Below are positions 1 to 6,907 of a stretch of 39,776 bases of DNA, piece after piece (position 1 is the stretch's first letter; each line of letters starts with the position of its first letter). The translations under genes and the position numbers were made by a program. The notes beneath the pieces are model-generated. The model had not been told where the DNA came from. It saw nothing but the letters and a program-made list of their open reading frames with translations, and did not search any database. Source of the DNA: a virus; the IMG/VR virus record IMGVR_UViG_3300024344_000045, positions 1 to 39,776 of that record. The stretch is one strand, 5' to 3'.

Positions 1-315
1 CATCAAATGGCCACCGCGTTGCGGTCCATTTTCCACAATAAACAAGCCGCCATACCGTATTTTGACGACATGCACGACACGGTGGATAACGTCGACTGGT
101 GTTCGTTTGTTCGCCAGCTGCCCAACATCGTGCCGGAGGAAACCCGCGCCAGTTATGCCAGCTATAAGATGGCGAATGCCAAATTGGGCGACGACTTATT
201 CGATGCGGCGATGGCCGCGGTATGGGGTTTGGTCACGCGTGGCGCTTACAGTGCGCCGGGCGTGATTTTGACCGAAAGCAAGACACGTGAACAGCTATTA
301 TTAGGGGCCGCATAA
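1..315 (+). CDS. Terminase large subunit, C-terminal end (partial)
   Basis: The reading frame is open from the first base, so the true start lies outside the window; the first in-window ATG is at 7. The 105 visible codons end in an acidic/hydrophobic segment (GDDLFDAAMAAVWGL), which fits the last part of the nuclease domain of large terminases, where a late Asp completes the RNase H-like metal site. The protein would cut the concatemer and drive DNA packaging at the portal. Its stop overlaps the portal start (TAATG at 313-317), and the order terminase-portal-minor head protein is that of Mu genes 28-29-30. The call rests mainly on this context plus the short motif; the ATPase half is not visible. 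Confidence 0.68.
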   Translation, partial: HQMATALRSIFHNKQAAIPYFDDMHDTVDNVDWCSFVRQLPNIVPEETRASYASYKMANAKLGDDLFDAAMAAVWGLVTRGAYSAPGVILTESKTREQLLLGAA

Positions 316-1691
316 TGGGCGTAATTCAAGATTTAGCCGCACAAACACGAGGGATTCGGGCAATCAACCCGTCCGTTCTGCATCCGATGGAAACGCCGGT
401 ACATTGGAGCGAAAAAGGCTATCGGTCCACGCCGGAAAATGCCGCAAAGTATTTATACCGGTTAATGTGGGTCGATCCCGATTTGCGCGCCGCCGTTTTG
501 GATATTCGCGACATGGATAAGCGCGACGGACGGGTTAAAAAAATCCATAAACGGACCGCCGAATCTGTGGTAAAAGGCGGGTTGCTGTTAAAAACCAGTA
601 GCCAAAACAAACGAATTATCAAAGCCTGGAAAGATTTTGAAAAAAAGGTCGGACTATCTAAAGCGCAAAAGCTGCAATCGGATGCGCGCGGGTTGATGAT
701 GGAGGGAAACCTAGCCTTGCAAATCGTGCTTGATGGATCGGGCCAGGTCGGCCGCGTCGTGCGTATGGCCTCGGAAACTCTATTGCCGCGAGTCCATGCC
801 AACGGTACTTTTATCGACCCGAAAAAAGCTTGGGAACAATACGACCTAACCACCGGCACCCTGATTGCACAGTTCCCATTGTGGCAATTGGAGGTCGTAC
901 GGTTGCTGCCAGACAATTACGACGATTTCGGCTCTATGGGGCGGCCCTATTTGGATGCCGGCCGACCCGTTTGGAAAAAGTTAACGATGTCCGAGGATGA
1001 TCTGGTGATCCGCCGTCGTACCCGCGCGCCGCTGCGCATGTCTCACGTATTGGAAGGCGCAGACAAAGACGATTTGGACGATTACCGGAACAGAATCGAG
1101 CAGGATCAAAACCAAATCACCACGGATTTTTATACCAACCGAAAAGGCGGCGTTAGCGCAGTACAAGGCGACGCCAATATGGACCAGATTGCCGATGTGG
1201 TGTATTTGCTCGATACGTTTTTTGCCGGCAGCCCGGCGCCTAAAGCGCTATTCGGGTACACCGAGGGGATGAATCGGGATATTTTGGAAGACCTCAAACG
1301 CGACTATTTTGACGAGATTGACTCGCTGCAAGACACGCTGGCCGACGGTTATGCACAAGTATTCCGGTTGCATCTGTTGTTGAAGGGGATTAACCCGGAT
1401 TCGACGGATTATGAGCTGGTATTTAAAGAACGCCGGACCGATACGCCGAACCAGCGGGCCGATCTTGGGTTAAAACACCAGGCAATGGGGGTTCCGAAGG
1501 AAATGGTTTGGACTGCCGCCGGGCTGGATCCTGCCGCCGTTAGGGCACAACGTGAAGCCGAGGCGGACGACGACGACCCCTACCCTGGCGATGATCCGGC
1601 CGCATTTGGCCGCCGGCCGCAACGGGTCGCGGTGACGCCCGGCAACGCGCCTAAAGGCGAAAGCGCGACAACGATTTCGACGCGAGGCTAA
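315..1691 (+). CDS. Portal protein
   Basis: A 458-residue protein matching the length of Mu-like/other portal proteins, which form the dodecameric ring at the capsid vertex through which DNA enters and to which the tail attaches. Seen features: a basic N-terminal third, a central segment with NQITTDFYTNRKGG, and a helical segment around DTFFAGSPAPKALFGYTEGMN followed by long alpha-helices, the wing/stem/clip type of pattern. The last about 60 residues are acidic (EADDDDPYPGDD), then Pro/Gly rich, and are probably disordered. It overlaps the terminase stop by one base and is followed after a 55-bp gap by a small membrane-protein gene. Portal identity is inferred from position and overall pattern rather than from a single signature. 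Confidence 0.75.
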   Translation: MGVIQDLAAQTRGIRAINPSVLHPMETPVHWSEKGYRSTPENAAKYLYRLMWVDPDLRAAVLDIRDMDKRDGRVKKIHKRTAESVVKGGLLLKTSSQNKRIIKAWKDFEKKVGLSKAQKLQSDARGLMMEGNLALQIVLDGSGQVGRVVRMASETLLPRVHANGTFIDPKKAWEQYDLTTGTLIAQFPLWQLEVVRLLPDNYDDFGSMGRPYLDAGRPVWKKLTMSEDDLVIRRRTRAPLRMSHVLEGADKDDLDDYRNRIEQDQNQITTDFYTNRKGGVSAVQGDANMDQIADVVYLLDTFFAGSPAPKALFGYTEGMNRDILEDLKRDYFDEIDSLQDTLADGYAQVFRLHLLLKGINPDSTDYELVFKERRTDTPNQRADLGLKHQAMGVPKEMVWTAAGLDPAAVRAQREAEADDDDPYPGDDPAAFGRRPQRVAVTPGNAPKGESATTISTRG

Positions 1692-1746
1692 ACCCTAGGT
1701 CTCGCTCAACATTTTAATCAAGCAACTTTATTTCTACGGAGTCAAT

Positions 1747-1989
1747 ATGTTTGAACAAATAACCGGTTTAGATGTGTGGATAGTCGGCGTATTCGTCGGG
1801 TTTTGTTTTTTAACGTTCTTGTTGGGCCAGGATAATCGACGGAAACGAGCGCTGATTGAAAAACAACGTGACATTATTATTATGAAGGATGAGCAGAATA
1901 CTAAGGCAAGCAAGTTGTTATGTTTCGCTATGACTGCTGTCAGCTCTCTTGGGGATGAAATTTCGGACGCAAAAGCGGCCCTAAAGTGA
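1747..1989 (+). CDS. Small membrane protein with coiled-coil tail
   Basis: Eighty residues. Residues about 9-28 form one hydrophobic transmembrane segment (WIVGVFVGFCFLTFLLG); the remainder is a charged helix (RRKRALIEKQRDIIIMKDEQ). The ATG has a clear GGAG ribosome-binding site in ACGGAGTCAAT just upstream. I do not recognise a family. A single membrane span plus a coiled helix is the layout of i-spanins (Rz) or superinfection-exclusion proteins, but an Rz would normally be longer and paired with an Rz1 lipoprotein. It is separated from the portal by 55 bp and from the next gene by 61 bp, so it may be expressed independently of the packed late operon. Confidence 0.6.
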   Translation: MFEQITGLDVWIVGVFVGFCFLTFLLGQDNRRKRALIEKQRDIIIMKDEQNTKASKLLCFAMTAVSSLGDEISDAKAALK

Positions 1990-2050
1990 AATAACGAATT
2001 TATTATTTACTTTTCACGTTGATTTGTATAACGACAAGAAGGTCCATGCA

Positions 2051-2350
2051 ATGAAAAAATTGTTAAGCGGAATCGGTGTTGTAATCTTTGGGCTAATGGT
2101 TGCGATACCTGCTTATTGCCAGAATGTCACGGCGGATACATGGCTGGAATGCCGGCTTGAAAATTATTGCACGGGGTCAGAAAGTCAATTAAAACGCACT
2201 GCCCCCTTGCCTGTTGTGACCAATAGATTTAGCGTTAATCCTGGGCAAGATATATGCGCCGTTCATTTTACGGGCTGGAATTTCCAGTATCGGTTACCGC
2301 CCGAACTGCGCTGCGGTGATGGTCTATTTGTGAAGGATGTTGGGTCATGA
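2051..2350 (+). CDS. Small exported protein, unknown function
   Basis: I choose the ATG at 2051 rather than the upstream in-frame TTG at 2024 because AAGAAGG lies at the right distance before it and because it begins a textbook Sec signal peptide: two Lys, then a hydrophobic core (GVVIFGLMVAIPAYC) with probable cleavage near residue 23. The mature part, about 75 residues, holds four Cys (C-R-L-E-N-Y-C, DICAVHF, LRCGDG), consistent with two disulphides in the periplasm. The stop overlaps the next start (ATGA, 2347-2350), so the two exported proteins are translationally coupled and may work together. No known family recognised. Confidence 0.65.
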   Translation: MKKLLSGIGVVIFGLMVAIPAYCQNVTADTWLECRLENYCTGSESQLKRTAPLPVVTNRFSVNPGQDICAVHFTGWNFQYRLPPELRCGDGLFVKDVGS

Positions 2351-2718
2351 ATAAAATTGGGATTTTGGTTTTTTCCGTTTTGCTGGCTGCGCCGGGGGTG
2401 GTCTCTGCCAGGGATCACGTCGAACGGTATTACCAGGACATCTGGTGCGATAATGTCGGCGGTGAAACCGAATATATTTTGCCGGACAGAACGCGCGTTG
2501 ACTGTTTAACGGATGAGCACGCCATCGAATTTGATTTTGCCGATAAATGGGCGGAGGCGATTGGCCAGTCGCTTTATTATGCGTCGCAAACGGGCAGAAA
2601 ACCTGGAATTGTTTTGATTATGGAGCGCCCAAAAAACGAGCTACGCTATGTAGAGCGGGTCTTTAACGCGCTAAACGCTTTTGGGCTGGATGTGGATTTG
2701 TGGTTCGCAACCCGATAA
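2347..2718 (+). CDS. Exported protein with nuclease-fold-like core, unknown function
   Basis: A 123-residue protein beginning with a Sec signal peptide (KIGILVFSVLLAAPGVVSA, cleavage near residue 21). The mature domain contains RVDCLTDEHAIEFDFADKW followed by a long helix (AEAIGQSLYYASQTGRKPG) and a strand GIVLIME. The arrangement D-x(n)-E-x-D...K followed by a helix resembles a PD-(D/E)xK nuclease core, and I recall similar small conserved hypothetical proteins in phages and plasmids. That is a resemblance only; an exported nuclease would act on periplasmic or incoming DNA. Coupled by ATGA overlap to the preceding exported Cys-rich protein and followed closely by the minor head gene. Confidence 0.6.
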   Translation: MNKIGILVFSVLLAAPGVVSARDHVERYYQDIWCDNVGGETEYILPDRTRVDCLTDEHAIEFDFADKWAEAIGQSLYYASQTGRKPGIVLIMERPKNELRYVERVFNALNAFGLDVDLWFATR

Positions 2719-2724
2719 TAGCCG

Positions 2725-4539
2725 GTGCCTGCCCTCGCCCTCGCCGAAAATCCAAGAACCGCCGCCAAAGCGGCGATCAAACGGGCGTCGAAAAAATCTC
2801 GTGTTGATCTTCGCAAGCTGGATCGTGAAAGCCGCCAAGAACTGACGCGGATTTACCGGCAGGCGGTCGAGGATTTGGGCCGTTCGATCGATAATCACGC
2901 TGATAATGGCGAGTCGGTTCGGTTGGAACAGCTGCAAAACTTGCTGGGCCAGGTTACGGCACGGCTTGAAACCTTGGAAAATAGCAAGTCTGATTTGTTG
3001 GGTCGATCGCTGAAAGCCGGCGCGGATTTGGGCGTTGAGCCGTTAGCGGTAGATGTGGCTACAATCGGGGCGCCGCTACCCCGCGTTGCCAATGATGCGG
3101 TGCAATTTGTAACAAATTTTATTGCCGGTGATGGGTTGCAGCTGTCCGACCGGGTTTGGCGCAACAACCGGCACGCGCGACGGGTTGTTCAGGAAGCTAT
3201 CGAACAAGCGGTGATTCAAGGCCATTCTGCCTCGCAAGCTGCGGCGGATTTATTGGCCGCGGGCCGCCCGGTACCGCGAGACCTGCAAAACAAGATTGGC
3301 CAGGCGGCGGCTGGAAAGATCGGCAACCAGGTGGGCACAGATTTGTTTTCGGGGCTAAATAGCCCCTATAAAAACGCGTTACGGTTATTTCGCACCGAGA
3401 TAAACCGGGCACACGGCGAAGCCTATCACGCGGCGGCGTTCGAACACCCGGACGTGATCGGCACGCGATTTTTGTTGTCGCCGAATCATCCAGAACGGGA
3501 TATTTGCGATATGCACGCCAGCGTAAATCGATATGGCCTGGGGGCGGGGGTGTATCCAAAGAATCGAAACCCCTGGCCGGCGCACCCGAATACGTTGAGT
3601 TTTACCGAGGTTGTTTTTGACGATGAGGTTAGCGAGGCCGATCGCTCTGGCAAACAAAATCGAATTGATTGGTTAATAGGACAATCACCCGAAACACAGG
3701 CCTTGGTATTAAACTCCGTGAAAAAGTCTCAGGCGTTGCGCCTGGGGTTGTTGAAAGAGCCGCAAATTGCCACGCCGTGGCAAGTTCTAAAGCCGCGCTT
3801 TGTTCGCGCTGGGCATGATCCCGATCGATGGGGTGAATTGCTGCAAAATCGAATCGTTTCGGCACCCACGGTTCCGCGTAATTCCGCGGCGAGTCGTGCG
3901 CCGGTGTCCAATGCGCTGGAACTGGTTGGATATAAATCGATATTGGACCCATTAATGGACACCATTGACAAAGTCCATGATGATGGAAATCTGCCGAAAA
4001 TACCCATCAAGAGAAACGCATCAAGGAAAACTTATGGAAGCTATTATCATCTGACGGGTGGCGGCCCGACCAAAATCACGATCAGCCAATACGGGGATCA
4101 TAAAGAATTAACGGCCGCGCATGAAATAGGACACTTTTTGGACCACCAGGGGATTGGAAAAAAACACCAATTTTCCAGTAAAAACGATGATATATTCGAG
4201 GGATGGCGAAAAGCTGTTTTGTCTAGCGATGCAATTCGCACCTTAAAAAAGGTTGAACGGGGGCCTAGTATTGCTGATGTTGGCGAGGGTAATCGATGGC
4301 TGGTCAATAAACCGTATGTTCGGTATCTGTTGAAGACCCACGAAATATGGGCGCGGTCCTATGCGCAATATATTGCACTGCGCGGCGATCACGGTGGGCT
4401 TAAAACGCAAATCAAAGCATTGCAGGATAACCAGCTGACCAGCAAAGTTTCCATGCCTTCGCAATGGGATGACGACGATTTTGAACCGATCGCGCGGGAA
4501 ATCGACAAATTGTTTAAGGGGTTGGGGTGGATCAAATGA
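2725..4539 (+). CDS. Mu F/SPP1 gp7-like minor head protein fused to a zinc-metallopeptidase-like domain
   Basis: The frame opens after a TAG at 2719, so the GTG at 2725 is the only plausible start; 604 residues. Residues about 1-320 are the minor head (MuF) part: helical N-terminus, then the family core with LFRTEINRAHGEAYHAAAF and a Cys/His patch (ERDICDMHA...NPWPAHPNT). Such proteins sit at the portal vertex and help assembly or DNA ejection. The C-terminal about 200 residues are extra: HEIGH at 466-470 is a canonical HExxH zinc site, and a downstream THEIWARSYAQY gives a candidate third ligand or active-site Glu near 540. MuF proteins with C-terminal toxin or effector domains are a known theme in temperate phages, so this tail may be delivered with the DNA. 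The ATGA at 4536 couples it to the next small gene. Confidence 0.82.
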   Translation: MPALALAENPRTAAKAAIKRASKKSRVDLRKLDRESRQELTRIYRQAVEDLGRSIDNHADNGESVRLEQLQNLLGQVTARLETLENSKSDLLGRSLKAGADLGVEPLAVDVATIGAPLPRVANDAVQFVTNFIAGDGLQLSDRVWRNNRHARRVVQEAIEQAVIQGHSASQAAADLLAAGRPVPRDLQNKIGQAAAGKIGNQVGTDLFSGLNSPYKNALRLFRTEINRAHGEAYHAAAFEHPDVIGTRFLLSPNHPERDICDMHASVNRYGLGAGVYPKNRNPWPAHPNTLSFTEVVFDDEVSEADRSGKQNRIDWLIGQSPETQALVLNSVKKSQALRLGLLKEPQIATPWQVLKPRFVRAGHDPDRWGELLQNRIVSAPTVPRNSAASRAPVSNALELVGYKSILDPLMDTIDKVHDDGNLPKIPIKRNASRKTYGSYYHLTGGGPTKITISQYGDHKELTAAHEIGHFLDHQGIGKKHQFSSKNDDIFEGWRKAVLSSDAIRTLKKVERGPSIADVGEGNRWLVNKPYVRYLLKTHEIWARSYAQYIALRGDHGGLKTQIKALQDNQLTSKVSMPSQWDDDDFEPIAREIDKLFKGLGWIK

Positions 4540-4700
4540 AAAATGAAATTAGCGATGACGAACGCGAGCAACGGATCAAGGCGCACATGGCTGCGACAAA
4601 CATGCCCGAACACGAGGCCCGGCTCGCGGTCGCGATCGAATTGGGCGAGGTGTCTGGGGATGTTTTGGAGGAAAGCCCTAGCGAGAAAATAAAAAGATAA
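4536..4700 (+). CDS. Small acidic protein coupled to the minor head gene
   Basis: A 54-residue ORF (MKNEISDDEREQ...) starting in the ATGA overlap with the minor head/peptidase gene and ending at the TAA at 4698-4700. It is hydrophilic and helical with many Glu/Asp and no Cys or membrane segment. Tight coupling to a gene with a putative peptidase/toxin tail invites the idea of an immunity or chaperone partner, but small coupled ORFs with other roles are common in phage head operons. Its 3' end overlaps the 3' end of the leftward gene by 23 bases (convergent). Confidence 0.5.
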   Translation: MKNEISDDEREQRIKAHMAATNMPEHEARLAVAIELGEVSGDVLEESPSEKIKR

Positions 4701-4950
4701 AAAGCCCCAACAGAACAAACGCCGGGGTGAGCGCAAAGGCAAGTTTGACGGTAAACGCCATGAGCCGGCCAAAGGGAATTTGAATGTCGGTGATTACAAC
4801 GTTCATGGGTGGGCTTTCGCTATCCGCCGGCGCTCGATTGGATTCTTCTACCATTGTAATTCCCGCGGCCGCCTCAAATTCCGGGCCGTTTTTGGTTCCC
4901 TTGCCAGAAACCCACGGGTCATTGTGCTTATCACCATAATATTCAGGCAT
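4678..4950 (-). CDS. Small tail-anchored membrane protein, leftward
   Basis: The only leftward gene within the head-tail half. I take the ATG at 4948-4950 (MPEYYGDKHNDPW) because GGGGCGAG lies just upstream of it; an upstream in-frame start at 4998 has no such site. The 90-residue product has a soluble, acidic N-terminal half and one long hydrophobic segment at the C-terminus (FTVKLAFALTPAFVLLGLFIFLF), preceded by ITDIQIPFGRLM. This layout resembles small conserved membrane proteins that I recall from gammaproteobacterial genomes and prophages, with no assigned function. Independent transcription against the late operon suggests expression during lysogeny (a moron). Confidence 0.62.
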   Translation of the reverse strand: MPEYYGDKHNDPWVSGKGTKNGPEFEAAAGITMVEESNRAPADSESPPMNVVITDIQIPFGRLMAFTVKLAFALTPAFVLLGLFIFLFSR

Positions 4951-4987
4951 CACTCGCCCCTTTTTTGTGTTAAGTGAAATTGAAAAT

Positions 4988-5135
4988 GCGTTACACAACG
5001 CACTTTATCGATAATTAGCATTACACAAAGCCCGAAAGTTTAGCTACATCGACAATAGTCAAATCAACGAATAATCTCAAGTTTCCGAATTTATGTGTAA
5101 TTACTCGCTTATTTCGATGTAATCCATTGCTTACA
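4988..5135. promoter_or_regulatory. Divergent intergenic control region with TTACA boxes
   Basis: AT-rich DNA between the leftward membrane gene and the rightward 5206 gene. TTACACAA occurs at 4991-4998 and 5021-5028, exactly 30 bp (about three helical turns) apart; the inverse TGTGTAA is at 5094-5100, TGTAA at 5118-5122 and TTACA at 5131-5135. The first box sits inside a small palindrome, GCGTTACACAACGC (4988-5001). Position and spacing suggest operators for divergent transcription; no convincing -35/-10 pair was identified. Confidence 0.4.
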
Positions 5136-5205
5136 GATTTTGTAGTAAAAAGATGGTTAACTAGTTCCGCGGTGTCGAAAAAAAATAAAAATAAGGTATA
5201 CGAGT

Positions 5206-5484
5206 ATGGGACATGAGATAAAACAAAATATCACAAAGACTAGTGACCGCTTGGAGGCTTGCATTTACAAACTTGCATTTTTGTGCGCTGTTATTCCCTC
5301 AGAAGCTACCGCGGAAGTATTAGCCGATTTTGATTCATCGATGGGGTTGGGTGTGATTCTTCGGTCAATCCATAGTGATTTATCAGCGCTAAACACTAAC
5401 GATTTACAGCGCAGTCCAGAGGGAAAATCAAAGACTAATAGTATAGAACGGTGTTTTCAAACTGATTCTGTTTGGCAAGGCTGA
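5206..5484 (+). CDS. Small protein of unknown function
   Basis: Ninety-two residues starting at ATG 5206 with a modest site (AATAAGG) about 10 bases upstream. The N-terminal 60 residues are predicted helical (TSDRLEACIYKLAFLCAV, ILRSIHSDLSALN); the C-terminus is polar and low-complexity (RSPEGKSKTNS). No family recognised. It is isolated, preceded by about 250 bp and followed by about 450 bp without a convincing protein gene, and its base composition is more AT-rich than that of the late operon, consistent with a horizontally acquired accessory gene. Reality as a gene is likely but not certain. Confidence 0.5.
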   Translation: MGHEIKQNITKTSDRLEACIYKLAFLCAVIPSEATAEVLADFDSSMGLGVILRSIHSDLSALNTNDLQRSPEGKSKTNSIERCFQTDSVWQG

Positions 5485-5545
5485 TAGTGAATGGGCGCTC
5501 AAGATTTGCGTAAAATAGATATTCTCTGAAATCCTAGGCGTCATT

Positions 5546-5581
5546 TTGAGTGCTTATTGCGCTCTTATTGAGTGCTTATTG
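5546..5581. repeat. 14-bp direct repeat, 22-bp period
   Basis: TTGAGTGCTTATTG occurs at 5546-5559 and again at 5568-5581, with a partial echo (TTATTG) between them. The 22-bp period is close to two helical turns, so a protein could bind both on one face of the DNA. It lies in the non-coding interval 5485-5936, which otherwise holds the palindrome at 5643, the tRNA-like element and a terminator. Confidence 0.6.
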
Positions 5582-5642
5582 ACCTCTTGGCTTTTCCGGA
5601 TCATACTTACCAAGCTTGCATTAAATACTTAATGACTGGCGT

Positions 5643-5665
5643 AAATGTTAAAGGCTTTAACATTT
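5643..5665. promoter_or_regulatory. AT-rich perfect palindrome (candidate operator)
   Basis: AAATGTTAAA and TTTAACATTT flank GGC, giving 10-bp perfect arms with a 3-base centre. No T-tract follows on either side, so it is a better candidate for a dimeric repressor site than for a terminator. No gene start is immediately adjacent, which leaves the target unclear. Confidence 0.45.
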
Positions 5666-5704
5666 TGACGAGTCTAAACTGTTTTTAAGCAAGCAGGGAG
5701 AAAA

Positions 5705-5775
5705 GGCGGCGGCCGGATTTGCACCGGCATGAGGAACTTTTCTAGGGTCCTGCCTGACTATTCGGCCACGCCGCC
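5705..5775 (-). tRNA. tRNA-like element, possibly degenerate
   Basis: On the minus strand a 71-nt cloverleaf can be drawn: a perfect 7-bp acceptor stem (GGCGGCG/CGCCGCC), TG at positions 8-9, a 3-bp D stem (GCC/GGC), and a perfect 5-bp T stem (GCCGG/CCGGC) with 7-nt loop TGCAAAT. The anticodon loop reads best as CTAGAAA, giving anticodon AGA after the conserved T33, but its stem has one C-A mismatch and one G-T pair. The D loop lacks the usual GG, and the T loop has G at the usual T55. No CCA is encoded. It may be a phage tRNA or a decayed relic; the leucine/serine-like D arm suggests Ser, yet the variable arm is short. Confidence 0.5.
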
Positions 5776-5792
5776 ATAAGCTCTAAAGTATC

Positions 5793-5824
5793 AGCCCCGT
5801 TGGCTTTGCCGGCGGGGCTTTTTA
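5793..5824 (+). terminator. Rho-independent terminator
   Basis: AGCCCCG (5793-5799) pairs with CGGGGCT (5813-5819), with an inner GGC/GCC stem, followed by a run of five T. It would stop rightward transcripts arriving from the 5206 gene before the Com-like gene. Confidence 0.8.
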
Positions 5825-5936
5825 ATGCACAACACACTACTATACGCGCAATATATTCGATTTCCACCCTACATTTACGGAAATTCACTGTATCCTGTAC
5901 AATTAATTTTTCCTGGCTACCAGTGGTTGTGTTTCG

Positions 5937-6125
5937 GTGGTTGCATCATTCCCGCTTAATTCAGATAGTCGCGCAAATATTGTGCGTTGTCCGACCTGCA
6001 AAAAGGTTATTTTCGACGGCGAAGTGTTGAAAGCCCCCGTCACGCGCTTTTTTCCCGTCTCTGAATCTCTGTGCAAACGCTGCAAAACCTGGGTTTCGGT
6101 GCCGGTGATCTTATCGACCAGTTGA
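5937..6125 (+). CDS. Com-like zinc-ribbon protein
   Basis: A 62-residue protein with two CxxC knuckles (VRCPTCKKVIFDG and SLCKRCKTWVSV) separated by about 25 residues, the layout of the Mu Com family. Mu Com binds mom mRNA and opens its translation start. The GTG at 5937 gives the longest form; a second in-frame GTG at 5982 starts directly before the first knuckle and would give a 47-residue protein closer to typical Com. No mom-like acyltransferase gene follows: the next item is a terminator 56 bases downstream. The target RNA is therefore unknown. Confidence 0.62.
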   Translation: MVASFPLNSDSRANIVRCPTCKKVIFDGEVLKAPVTRFFPVSESLCKRCKTWVSVPVILSTS

Positions 6126-6180
6126 TTTTTTTATAAAAACGGATTAGTGTTGCGCCAAACCCTAGAGATGGCGCAAGAAA

Positions 6181-6215
6181 GCCCGGTTTCGCGTGAGCGA
6201 TGCCGGGTTTTTTTT
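6181..6215 (+). terminator. Rho-independent terminator
   Basis: CCCGG (6182-6186) pairs with CCGGG (6203-6207) around an inner TCGC-GTGA-GCGA hairpin, followed by eight T. It closes the Com-like transcript and isolates it from the exported-protein cluster. Confidence 0.85.
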
Positions 6216-6232
6216 GGCTTAACGAAATACAC

Positions 6233-6337
6233 GTGGACACAATCACCGCTGTTTTGTGCCTGATTATCCGACCATTGACGATCTGCGCGGCGGTTGTTGA
6301 TTTGGCGTTGATCGTTGGTATTAAGGCCTTGCTTTAG
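6233..6337 (+). CDS. Tiny hydrophobic peptide (34 residues), tentative
   Basis: From GTG 6233 to TAG 6337 the frame encodes a peptide that is almost entirely hydrophobic, with two blocks (ITAVLCLIIRPL and ICAAVVDLALIVGI), enough for one or two membrane segments. No strong ribosome-binding site is seen, so translation is uncertain. It sits directly after a terminator and before the exported 176-residue protein. Other tiny membrane peptides occur at 32177 and 32275. Confidence 0.3.
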   Translation: MDTITAVLCLIIRPLTICAAVVDLALIVGIKALL

Positions 6338-6376
6338 GGTTTACCCAACCACACCGACCGATAGGATTTTGACATC

Positions 6377-6907
6377 ATGCTAAAGCGGCTTAGAGTTTCA
6401 TTTTGGCTTTTCTTTATATTGGCCAGCGTTTTATTGCTGACCCTGACCCCGCCGCCGGCTTCGGCGACGTCATTCACCGACGCATTCGAAAATGTTAACG
6501 CGGATCATTTATTTCGCGGTACGTCATTTTCTGAATCGACCCCGGCGAGTTTCTACGTTTCGTTACATATCACGTCGTGCACTGATTCTGCCGTCGGTAC
6601 GGAGGTTAGTGGCGGAAGTTATGCACGGATTGCGGTGGCTCGAAGCCAGGCGGCTTGGAATGGCACGCACGGCACCAACATCGGGGCTAGCTCGGGAACC
6701 AATGGCACAATCAGCAATAACGGCGCCATCGATTTTGCAGCGCCCACCGCCAATTGGGGCTTGATTTCTTCGTTTGGAATCAATAGCGCACTCACCGGCG
6801 GCGTGCAATATGTTTGCGAAGACTTAACGACGCCAAAAACCGTGAACAACGGTGATGCCGCGCCAAGTTTTGCGCCGGCCGCCCTTACCATACAGGTGGA
6901 TAACTAA
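6377..6907 (+). CDS. Exported fibre-module protein
   Basis: A 176-residue protein with an N-terminal Sec signal or anchor (FWLFFILASVLLLTLTPPPASA, cleavage near 31). The remainder is a module I recognise from proteins often annotated as phage tail-fibre or virion decoration proteins: SFTDAFEN..DHLFRGTSF, then FYVSLHI, GTEVSGGSYARIAV, WNGTHGTN, ISNNGAIDF and GLISSFGINSALTGG. The same module, very similar at DNA level, forms the C-terminal 150 residues of the 7454-10963 protein. A signal sequence is odd for a virion part assembled in the cytoplasm, so this may be a surface or secreted factor, or it may be anchored to the inner membrane. Stop and next start overlap (TAATG, 6905-6909). Confidence 0.7.
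   Translation: MLKRLRVSFWLFFILASVLLLTLTPPPASATSFTDAFENVNADHLFRGTSFSESTPASFYVSLHITSCTDSAVGTEVSGGSYARIAVARSQAAWNGTHGTNIGASSGTNGTISNNGAIDFAAPTANWGLISSFGINSALTGGVQYVCEDLTTPKTVNNGDAAPSFAPAALTIQVDN

Noticed and set aside
5705-5775. Amber-suppressor tRNA (anticodon CTA)
   Set aside because: The CTA placement gives no base-paired anticodon stem and lacks T33; AGA fits better. Also, the broken HNH gene carries TAA, which CTA would not read.
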